From Volutella citrinella (taxonomy: Eukaryota; Ascomycota; Sordariomycetes; Hypocreales; Nectriaceae): a DNA stretch of 64,000 nt. Where the stretch lies: contig JAWZSP010000006.1 of the NCBI GenBank assembly GCA_034401135.1, positions 4,278,001 to 4,342,000 on the forward strand, written 5' to 3'. Made by a program: the position numbers and the translations under genes. The notes beneath the pieces were generated by a model. That model searched no databases. It saw only the letters and a list, made by a program, of their open reading frames with translations, and was not told where the DNA came from. The first letter of the stretch is position 1. Each line of letters begins with the position of its first letter. Positions 56,090 through 64,000 of the stretch are shown here, in pieces.

Positions 56090-57834
56090 ATGTCGGAGGC
56101 TGAGGAAAAGCAACAAATGTCTCACGTCGAGTGTCCAGATGCCAAAGACGCCGAGAGAAACGATGTCGACGACGAGTTTACCCCAGAGGAGCAGCGCCGC
56201 ATAAAGCGACGCATCGACCGTCGCCTGATCGTCACCTGCGGTGTCATGTACTGCATCAGTCTCATTGACCGCACCAACCTGTCAGCTGCAGCCATCGCAG
56301 GCATGAACGCTGAGCTGAAGCTGGCTGTCGGGGATCGATATGTGAGCACAATACCCATCAGAGTACCCTCCAGGCCTCCTTGCTGACACTTGCCGAAAGT
56401 CCATCCTCGTCTTGCTCTTCTTCATCACCTATACCTTGCTGCAGCCGCCTGCCACCGTTGCGCTACGGAAGATTGGTCCGAGGCCCTTCCTGGCTGGTAT
56501 TTGCTTCGCATGGGGAGTTGTAATGGTTCGTACCTGACTGGCATGTTTTCTCTCCCCCGGGCTGATGGGTTTCTTCTTAGCTTGCCCATGGTCTCGTCCA
56601 TCAGTGGTATGCAATGATCCCGCTTCGTCTCCTTCTGGGTGCCTTTGAAGCAGGATTCTTCCCGAGCTGCCTCTATCTAATCTCAACGTGGTACTCACGT
56701 TATGAACTTCACCGTCGATACTCGGGCTTCTATTTCATCGGCGTCCTTGCCAACGGATTTGCTGGCGTGCTTGCGTATGGTCTCATGCAAATGGTAAGTC
56801 TCTAGTGCATTGTTGTCACCATATATCAAGAAACATCATGTTGACAATAACATAGGATGGAGTCGCAAACTATCGTGGCTGGCGCTGGATCTTCATCATG
56901 GAGGGCATTGTGTACGTTTCTCCTTGGCCGATATTGGGAGGCTCTAGTGAAACTAACGTTTTGTGTCATTTAGCACCACTTGCATCGCATTTGTTGGTTA
57001 CTTCACCCTCGTCGACTTCCCTGATCGTAGTACCAAAGGCTCTTGGAGCTTCCTGTCCGAGCGCGAATGCAACTGGGTCATTTGCAGGATCTCGGCTGAC
57101 CGGGACGACGCTGAGATGGAAAAGTTCAGCCTCAAGAAGTGGGCTGCCAACGGCTCAGACTTCAAGGTCTGGAGCTTCGCCTTCATCTTCTGTTTTGTTA
57201 CCACGACCTCATACGCTATTTCCTACTTCTTGCCAATCATTCTGCGCGGAATGGGGTTCTCGCTGGCGGCCTCCCAGCTGCTCGTCGCTCCGCCATACGT
57301 CATGGCCTGTGTGATGATGATCATTGTCTCTTGGATCGGAGACAAGTACAAGACAAAGGCTCCCATTCTCATCATTTTCAGCCTACTCACCATCGTTGGG
57401 CTGGTGGTCATGGGCTATACGAAAAGTATAGGCTCTCGATACTTTGGCGTCTTTCTCACTGCAGCCGCTGCGAACACCAATCTCCCCACAATCATGGCGT
57501 ACCAGGTGAGGGTATTCGAGATCCAAGAGATACAAGAACAATATCTAACCACTGGATCGAATAGGCAAACAACATCCGCGGACAGTGGAAGCGGGCCTTT
57601 TGTTCCGCCACCCTTGTTGGCTTCGGTGGCCTCGGTGGCATTTTTGGCTCGCTCGTGTTCCGTACTCAGGACGCTCCTCTGTACCGCCCCGGTATTTACG
57701 CTGCTATTGCGTGCAACAGTCTCGTTATCATTATTGTCACCCTGCTCTCTATCCATTTCAGGAGGTGCAATAAGAAGGCTGATGAGGGGCGCATGATTAT
57801 AGAAGGACTCGCAAGCTTCCGTTATACTATTTGA
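56090..57834 (+). CDS. MFS permease, Dal5/allantoate (anion:cation symporter) family, second copy
   Basis: 482 residues in six exons: 56090-56341, 56400-56525, 56581-56793, 56856-56911, 56974-57505 and 57565-57834. Acidic leader, then RRIDRRLIVTCGVMYCISLIDRTNLSAA, the family's first-helix signature; QPPATVALRKIGPRPFLAG, PLRLLLGAFEAGFFPSCLYL and WRWIFIMEGIVTTCIA are further landmarks. Organic-anion:H+ import across the plasma membrane is expected. It lies between the CoA ligase and the acyl-CoA dehydrogenase and shares their palindrome, so it may import the acid they process. Its sequence differs clearly from the permease at 35444, so the two probably carry different substrates. Confidence 0.9.
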
Positions 57835-58262
57835 ACACCCTTTTGGAAGGTGTCTTGCACAGATGTCCATAGATCTGAGTAATAATTGCTAAAGGTCAAA
57901 GAATACACAACTTGCGCTCTCACTCCCTCAATCATTGACCGTATTCCATCCGCTGGCTGAACTGTACTGTGGCCACGTCATTCTTACTGCTAGTGAAGAT
58001 GCTGTCGAACACCGTTGAATAAGGGAAGCTTGAAGCACTGATTTATTTCATAGGGCTTCTTGCCGCGTTCGGGGCATTTCCTTTTGCGGTACGATTATTG
58101 GCCAAAGCCTCAGAACACTGACGAAGCTACACATTTTCTGAAAGGCGGAAAGACAAACGGTAAAATTGAAGCAACAAAGATACCTCTCAGGGCGATATCT
58201 GGATGAAAGACTAACCCTACAGCCCACTCCTTCATACGAACGACCTGATTCCCAAAGAAGAC
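57835..58262. other. Convergent 3' flank, no gene seen
   Basis: Terminator space between the permease and the acyl-CoA dehydrogenase. No motif recognised. Confidence 0.5.
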
Positions 58263-60206
58263 TCACAGTTTCCCCGCCAATGGCTTGGGAGAAAATTGTG
58301 AGCCCATGAAGATCTTCAGATCGATGGCTGACTCAATTCTCCAATCGACATCACCACGCCTAGCCTGCGTACTCTCTGCTGCGTGAGACCAAACATATCG
58401 AACCGCCACGAGAGCTGCAACCTCGTCATTGTCCGCGTTGGCGTCATGCAACAAGACAGTCGCGGTTGTGATGGCTTCGATGTGATCAAGGAGCCAGCGT
58501 CCGCTGTACTCCATCAGTCCTTCATCAGCCTTGACGCGTGTTACCAGCTCCAGCAGAGCCACAAGCCTTTCATCAACCACGGCACACTCCTTGGAGAATC
58601 TTCGGCGGCAGGGCTCGAGCGTGCTCCTAGCCCAAGGGGCAAAGACGTCTTCTATGATCCGGCCGCCTGCAATACATTTATCCTTGAGGACTCGACCAAC
58701 ATCATCGGCCATGACACTGACGGTTCCCTCCCAGATTGTTTGGACAACGGAATCTCGGAAGAGTTTGGCCAGGTTTAGGATGCCTCCGTCTTCATGATTC
58801 TCGCAGTAGCCCACGCCCCCCAGGCACTCCATGCTAGAGCGCAGACCAGCCACGGCCGCCAGACTAGCCTGCGCCTTGACCACAGGCGTCAGAAGTCTGA
58901 GAAGATCCCGCGCCGTCTGATTGTCTGGAATGAGCGTTGAGGCCGGCGTGCCAGCCATGACGCCAACACCCTGTTCAACGCAGCCCATCAGAGCTACGCC
59001 GAAGAAGGTGAAGGACGTAGCAGCCCAGTACTTGACCGTCTCCCGGGCCATCCAGTGGTTATGTTGTGGGTTCTCGTACAAGTAGGCGCCTCGTACTTTG
59101 CGGGTTTTAGTATACGCCCGACAGACCGCGAGGCCGCGAGACCAGTACGAGACGCTGCCGGCGCCGGTGTGGAGGCGAGTGATGTTGAGAATCGTGGAAA
59201 TCTCCTTGATGCCTCTGCCTTCCTCTCCGACAAGCCAACCGCGAGCGCCTTTAAGCTCTAGCTCAGCAGTTGGAAGGCCCTTTGTTCCCATCTTATTCTT
59301 GAGTCGCTGGATCCGGATGCCGTTCAGCTCTGAGCCGCTGCCCGCCGTGCGGCGCATGGGCACGCAGAAGGCGCTGAGACCCTTTGGGGTTTGTGCCAGA
59401 AGCATGGTCATGTCCGAGTCAGTTGCGCTGCTGAACCATTTGAAACCGTCGATCGACCAAGGTCCCAGAGGCTGTCCGAGAGTGTCTTTCCCCTGGCCGC
59501 CAGCCGTGTCGAGATCAGCACTGCTAAGCTTTGTGGCAATGGTCTCGGTGCCTCTGACATCACTGCCTCCCGATCTCTCCGTCATCCATTGGCCACTTGT
59601 CCATGCTTCAGCCGGATCGTTTGACACCAGCCGTCTGTAGTACTCGCTAAGCACAGCGCGGCGTCCTGGCTGACTCCCATCCTCATCGCCAAGGTGTCGG
59701 CAGATCATGCTGGCAGAACCGTCCGTCATGGTCATCGGACACATGGTCAATGTTGAAGTATGATGCCAATTGTGGTTGACAAGGAATTGGTGCATGCGAC
59801 GATTATAGGAAGAAACGGACTGGTCATATGCTGCTGAAACAACACCTGACTGCATGCCGATGGCCTTTAACGCTTTCCATCCCTGACAGGTGATGAGCGG
59901 GTCATTTCGATTCACTTCGCCGAAGGTTGTGAGTGGCTGCAGGGTCGGAGGCACGGTCTCGGCTTCGACGGCGTGCTTCAACGTAGCGGGCTCCAGCACC
60001 GTACGCGAAACGTCATGCATTGCCTTGCCGACATGTTTCTGCCCCGCCGGGGGTAGGTACTGCTTCAGAAGCCGCGCCAGGACAGCGTCATCGGCAGTTT
60101 CGCCTTGGCCGCTGGCGAGCGGCGGATGCGTATATTGGGGCAGAATCGTTGGGAGGTGCTGGAAGAATCCCTCGGTGGACGATGATGCTGCACGGGGACT
60201 CGCCAT
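58263..60206 (-). CDS. Acyl-CoA dehydrogenase, AidB-like
   Basis: 647 residues, intronless. FAD-dependent acyl-CoA dehydrogenase of the large AidB-like branch. WMTERSGGSDVRGTETIA is the FAD/substrate signature 1. IQRLKNKMGTKGLPTAELELKGARGWLVGEEGRG and HNHWMARETVKYWAA follow. SMECLGGVGYCENHEDGGILNLAKLFRDSVVQTIWEGT is the C-terminal signature with the usual IWEGT. The protein ends GKL, close to but not within the strict peroxisomal consensus. Probable role is introducing a double bond in an acyl-CoA delivered by the ligase at 53783-55660. AidB itself also has a DNA-protection role, so function is not certain. Confidence 0.9.
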   Translation of the reverse strand: MASPRAASSSTEGFFQHLPTILPQYTHPPLASGQGETADDAVLARLLKQYLPPAGQKHVGKAMHDVSRTVLEPATLKHAVEAETVPPTLQPLTTFGEVNRNDPLITCQGWKALKAIGMQSGVVSAAYDQSVSSYNRRMHQFLVNHNWHHTSTLTMCPMTMTDGSASMICRHLGDEDGSQPGRRAVLSEYYRRLVSNDPAEAWTSGQWMTERSGGSDVRGTETIATKLSSADLDTAGGQGKDTLGQPLGPWSIDGFKWFSSATDSDMTMLLAQTPKGLSAFCVPMRRTAGSGSELNGIRIQRLKNKMGTKGLPTAELELKGARGWLVGEEGRGIKEISTILNITRLHTGAGSVSYWSRGLAVCRAYTKTRKVRGAYLYENPQHNHWMARETVKYWAATSFTFFGVALMGCVEQGVGVMAGTPASTLIPDNQTARDLLRLLTPVVKAQASLAAVAGLRSSMECLGGVGYCENHEDGGILNLAKLFRDSVVQTIWEGTVSVMADDVGRVLKDKCIAGGRIIEDVFAPWARSTLEPCRRRFSKECAVVDERLVALLELVTRVKADEGLMEYSGRWLLDHIEAITTATVLLHDANADNDEVAALVAVRYVWSHAAESTQARRGDVDWRIESAIDLKIFMGSQFSPKPLAGKL

Positions 60207-60795
60207 GATGGTGGAACGTCTCAGGAACTTGGTGTTGACGATGTGAACAATTGAATAGTGCGATGGGTTTGTACTTAGTGCGAGGGTGCAGTAAACGTCC
60301 CCGATCGCTGGCCTATTGTAATCGTCTTTTTGGCCTCGACGAGTTTTTTATGGCAATCATTTCGCTCTGGCTCCCGAGGCAGCTTAGAACATAGCATCCT
60401 GGTGGCACCATGCATGTGTGACTGAATGAGAGGGGCAGAAGCAAGGGCTATGAGCCGGTGGCTCTCGGCTCAGCCGACGGCTCAGGTTGAGCTGGGCGGG
60501 GCCGAATCAATGGATAGTAGCGGGGAGCCATAGTGGGGTGTAGAAGTCGGCAAGCAGCCTCCCAACAAGGACGGCAGGAAATCTGGTGGTTGGCCTGCTA
60601 TGGGTATCTCGTAATATCACATTATGTCCAATGGGCTACTCAATCGCTGGCTGTGACAATGATTCAAAGCTCATCCAAAATCACCCTCACAAGAGCTATA
60701 AATGTTTAACACAGGTGGCGCTGAGCTGTGCACCCAAAAGCACAGCCGCAGCCATCATCTTCAAGGCTCACCCAGAGTATCATCTCCCCCATCCT
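60207..60795. promoter_or_regulatory. Promoter of acyl-CoA dehydrogenase
   Basis: A 589-bp region with the palindrome pair at 60452-60482. No gene was seen. Confidence 0.6.
60452..60482. promoter_or_regulatory. Paired palindromes GAGCC-GGT-GGCTC and AGCCG-A-CGGCT
   Basis: The first element (60452-60464) has five-base arms; the second (60472-60482) has five-base arms around A and is flanked by CTC on both sides. They lie about 246-276 bp upstream of the dehydrogenase ATG and match the elements upstream of the regulator/CoA ligase and the permease. Confidence 0.55.
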
Positions 60796-61170
60796 CTAGT
60801 GATCCCTAAGGATGAAATACACTTTGAATGGCCGCGGCCTTGCAACCAATTCCGCTGGGGTAATGTCAAAATGAACAGGGTGAGCCGTGGGCGGATCCTC
60901 GTCCGATTGGACCATTTTGAACTTGACAATCAAGCGTATCAGTAGCCCATAGAGGATCCGGTTTGATATCTGCCATGCTGGACAAATTCTACATCCGGCT
61001 TTGTCAGATAGAACGGCCCACAAACCTCGGGGAGTCGTGGCTTACCTTGCTCCCGCTCCGTAGCCATAGTGCGGAAGGACACCAGGTTGGCTCAGCGACT
61101 GATCTGTCAAGTATCTCTCCGGATTGAATTTGTCCGCATCACTCCCATATCGCCTTATTCCCCAGCTCAC
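60796..61170 (-). pseudogene. Cytochrome P450 remnant, C-terminal heme-binding part
   Basis: Two exon-like pieces on the minus strand (61170-61046 and 60988-60796) join through a canonical GTAAGC...TAG intron. They read SDADKFNPERYLTDQSLSQ (the P450 PERF region), then GYGAGARICPAWQISNRI with the heme-ligand Cys, and a C-terminal sheet ending FILRDH and a stop. Upstream, the expected exons of about 400 residues are missing: stop codons appear just before 61170, with only a weak echo (TGTMFIQAVHLSM near 61225-61265). So it is a 5'-truncated or decayed gene. An open frame at 62178-62567 on the same strand could be another relic, but has no P450 motif. It may mark loss of a hydroxylation step from the cluster. 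Confidence 0.65.
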
Positions 61171-63583
61171 CGTCCGTCATGACATTCTATCGTTTCTACA
61201 CCAAGCGGCGATGAATCTTTAGCATGGAAAGGTGTACAGCTTGAATGAACATCGTTCCAGTCTGGACAAGTCTGAAATCTCTCACCTCTGATACAGCTCT
61301 GATCATCCAAGCCGTGGCTCGCGAGACGGGTGTAGATGAATAAGAAGGAGCAAAGATGATGGGAAACTAGAAGACGAAGGCCACCCTAATTTACTAATAA
61401 GTTCATCAGATGGAAGCTCGGTCGGTCTTGTCGGGTGCCCCAACAGCCCGCGCCATCTTTCCAACCTAAACCATTGTTAACCCATATGAGCAACAACGTG
61501 GCGTATATTAGGCAACTTCAATGTGACTGAATAAACATTAAGTAGTTCTCAACTAGTACAGATAAATACAAAGAATGAAAAATGTGGGATCCAAGGTGGC
61601 AGTGGTGTGGCCTACGCTCGATCGCGTACTGGCGCCAGTGAGTAGAACATAGATCCTAGGAATCATCTACTAGTAATTCTTCACCTTCGTTATCGCCTCA
61701 CCCGTTTCGTTCCTAAAGACGATCCGGGGCTGTTGGTCTTCAGCACTTCTGATCGCGCTATTGCGGCCCGCGAGGCCCTCATACCGGCGGCAGCTCCAAT
61801 CTCTCACCCTGGACCGAACCAGCCTAGCGTACCTTTAACGACGCTGCCGGTGCTGGGTAGGCAAGTCAAGGCCATCTATCCCTCGAGAAATTGATTATAG
61901 AATAAATGTAAATAAAATGATATTGTACTGCTTCCCAAGCGCATGGAGAGGATTCCTATTTGGCAGTGAATAGCGAAGTGCTATTACGTGCCACTAGTGA
62001 CCTCAGGGCTGCTATCCTATTAAAGCTGATCAATCCCGAATGACCCCCGGCTCGGCAGTTTTATTGTCAATAGGTTGCTAGCGACAATAGTCTCTCCATT
62101 CTTTCCACGTGCCTAAATTGCCACGTCAACTAGGCAATACGCAATAATGATAGATTATATCGTACCCAAGTTGACCATCACTTTTTGTCCCCAGGCTTGT
62201 TGCCTTGGCACTCTTTCTTATTAGATTCCGTCCTGAGTAGACACCCGAATGGCGTCCATGGATCCTGTTCAGTGGTTTGGTTGAGCCATCTCTGCAAGCC
62301 GGAGCCCTGGCTATTGGTTCTTGAGGCGCTCGGTTCAAGGGCCTTGAACCGATCCATGGCTGCAGGGAGGAATCGATCTATCCATGATACCATTAGTACT
62401 ATCCTGAGAGCAAATTTGTACAAAGAAAAATACCTGGAGTTTTTGGGTTTGTAATTAGATGAGAAGTCGGTTTCTGTCTCTGCACCGGGAATCAGAATGA
62501 TAGAGCTTGTTGGTTCAGGAAGAATCACTTGCAAAGGAAGAGGAGCCCTCATATATACATCTTCCACAGATGGGAAGTTGTTTTAGCCGCTTGATCGTGC
62601 CCCTCCGCGGGTATCCAAGAGTTTCCATTATGGCTGATATTCCTTCGTTCGCCTCATGCCAGGCTCTGCCTGTCTGCATGGGACCTGTGTGAAAATCGGG
62701 GACAACGTATCGGCAGCATGAGCTATATTGTGTAGCATATTTGACATGGTGAAATTAGCAGGCTATTCGCCACAAGCTGTCGTGTCCCTCGCTCAGCACT
62801 TTGCCAACGACGCCATCATTCTGCAAGGGACTTGTGTTTGGGATAGCATGTCCTGGGCATCTGATCACGCTAGATGCACATACCAAACAACAAGGGATCT
62901 GTATCTTTGGCCCCACATATCAACCATGTGCACGGGTGCCTACCCTCCTGCGCCGAAACGACACTAACAGATGCAGTTCACCGTGAAATAGCCGCCCTTG
63001 CAACGGCCTCATGCAAGGAATCTGTGTATTGAACACCGAAAGACGACCTTCTACGAACAGCGATTGGTAGCAACATGAGAGGCGGAAATTGTGCCCATCG
63101 ACCCCATGCACGCCTTTGGGTATTGGCCAATAGGGAGACAGATATTCACACCGCATTGAGGACCCTGAGCATTCGCGCCCCCAAGATGCATGGGACTTGT
63201 GTGTTCCCCAATCACAGTACGCCTTTACCCTTTGCTGACACGATGACCGCACCCTCGGGCGCTGAGTCGTATGGCGAGCCAATGCGTACCCAGCGTGGGC
63301 GCCACCCACCATTGTCAACCGAGGCCGGATGACGTGGCGGGGCTTATGCATGGGACTTGCGTTGACAATTTGTATTTTCGCCGCACCGGGCTGTAGCCTA
63401 ACGTCCCTGGTTGTGATACACACCTGTTTCGTGGCCCGGGTAGAATTTTTCCAACATAAATCCGCCATCTCCGCATGTCCTAGCAGCCCTTCCACATCCC
63501 CTCAGTGAACTCAATATTCAACTCTATCCAAATACTGGCGATACCTTTTATCTACTCAATTCTTCATTGTGTCACTGCTCGCA
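61171..63583. other. Non-coding region of 2.4 kb with dispersed 16-bp repeat
   Basis: No intact gene. It contains possible P450 debris (61170-61300), an unassigned minus-strand open frame (62178-62567), and five copies or near-copies of TGCATGGGACTTGTGT in the 0.9 kb before the Clr5-domain gene. Confidence 0.55.
62675..63362 (+). repeat. Dispersed 16-bp repeat TGCATGGGACTTGTGT, five copies
   Basis: Copies are at 62675-62690 (one mismatch), 62822-62837 (one mismatch), 63012-63027 (TGCAAGGAATCTGTGT, three mismatches), 63187-63202 (exact) and 63347-63362 (one mismatch). All are in the same orientation, at irregular spacing of 147-365 bp, and end 222 bp before the Clr5 gene start. Such a pattern could be a regulatory array or the footprint of an old duplication. 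Confidence 0.55.
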
Positions 63584-64000
63584 ATGGCGCCCACCCTACC
63601 TCGCGGCTCCACGTCTCTATTTGCAGATGTGTCTCACTATGTTCTCGATGGGCAAAAGTGGGACTCTCACAAGGACGAAATCGAGAAGTTGTACGCAGAG
63701 AAGCCATTGAAAGATGTCATGGAACACATGATGACCGTGCATGGCTTCAAAGCAACGCAAGTTTGCTCAATCCTACGCTTTATACGATATAATGCTGATG
63801 TGTCTACAGCAAGAAGCAGTGGAAGACTAAACTCAACAGTTGGGGCTTCAAAAAACGAATCTCTGGCACCGAATATGAGGCGATTCTCACCAAGAAGAGG
63901 AAGCGCGAACAGGATCGTCCTGGAGTAGCTACGGATTTCTATATCCGAGGCGAAAAGGTGCCCGCGACCAAGATTGCGCGTTACGAATACGAAGCAAAAC
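63584..64000 (+). CDS. Clr5-domain protein, 5' part only
   Basis: At least 121 residues in two exons: 63584-63756 and 63810 to the window end, with no stop reached. The Clr5 domain is complete: WDSHKDEIEKLYAEKPLKDVMEHMM, then HGFKATKKQWKTKLNSWGFKK. This small domain begins many fungal proteins of unknown function, often followed by repeats or kinase/TPR regions. The intron (63757-63809) begins with GCAAGT, a textbook GC-AG intron. The GT two codons further on would break the domain, while the GC site restores it exactly. A basic stretch (KKRKREQD) follows the domain. Confidence 0.85.

Noticed and set aside
62178..62567. 129-codon minus-strand open frame
   Set aside because: Composition is protein-like and orientation matches the P450 remnant, but no motif, intron or homologous feature could be recognised, so it is only mentioned as possible debris.
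1..64000. CRISPR arrays, bacterial operons or insertion sequences
   Set aside because: The DNA is eukaryotic by introns and families; no regular direct-repeat array, inverted terminal repeats or transposase was seen.
1..64000. tRNA or rRNA genes
   Set aside because: No tRNA A/B box or cloverleaf and no rRNA-like stretch was recognised by eye; a tRNAscan run would be needed to exclude one fully.

Overview
The window is nuclear DNA of a filamentous ascomycete (Pezizomycotina, probably Sordariomycetes). The genes have one to seven short introns (about 50-100 nt, mostly GTRNGT...CTAAC...YAG). There are six Zn2Cys6 regulators, two Dal5-type permeases, an AmdS-type amidase, a LamB/YcsF protein and a Clr5-domain gene, all typical of that group. 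No rRNA, tRNA, CRISPR array or intact transposon was recognised. Gene models were spliced by hand: reading phase was checked across every intron, and splice sites were chosen by consensus and by continuity of family motifs.

Layout. 1-9.7 kb: an N-terminal gene fragment, an HpcH/HpaI aldolase, a peroxisomal-type aspartate aminotransferase, a cyclase-family hydrolase, a Zn2Cys6 regulator and a deoxyribose-phosphate aldolase. 10-21 kb: two more Zn2Cys6 regulators enclosing a membrane-anchored surface protein, an Alt a 1-like secreted protein and an NmrA-like reductase. 21.7-26.3 kb: a DHA1-type MFS transporter and an AmdS-like amidase. 26.7-34.3 kb: a Zn2Cys6 regulator, a RidA-amine oxidase fusion, a LamB/YcsF protein and an aldo-keto reductase. 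35-46 kb: a Dal5-type permease, a carboxylesterase, an Aro8-type aminotransferase, a Zn2Cys6 regulator and a second HpcH/HpaI aldolase. 46.7-50.6 kb: a 1245-residue biotin-dependent carboxylase built like urea carboxylase but without allophanate hydrolase. 50.6-60.2 kb: a Zn2Cys6 regulator, a 4-coumarate-CoA-ligase-like enzyme, a second Dal5-type permease and an AidB-like acyl-CoA dehydrogenase. 60.8-64 kb: a decayed cytochrome P450, 2.4 kb of non-coding DNA with a dispersed 16-bp repeat, and a Clr5-domain gene running off the end.

How it may work. Nearly every enzyme is catabolic and acts on amides, amines, imines, amino or keto acids, lactam/urea-type C-N bonds or CoA thioesters. Permeases and regulators are interspersed. 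The region reads as an accessory catabolic supercluster made of several sub-modules, each with its own regulator. The best evidence for modules is regulatory DNA: four different palindrome types, each confined to the promoters of a few neighbouring genes. These are TCGGCS-N5-GGCCGA on the left, CGGTTCCG at the 26.7 kb regulator and the RidA-amine oxidase, CCACCGG at the DERA/regulator promoter, and GAGCC-N3-GGCTC at the regulator/CoA-ligase/permease/dehydrogenase group. Several enzymes end in peroxisomal-type tripeptides (SRL, ARL, and weaker GRL, GKL). The RidA-amine oxidase fusion and the LamB plus carboxylase pair are the most unusual biochemical elements. The substrate cannot be read from the sequence; a lactam, polyamine or hydroxycinnamic amide is a working guess only.
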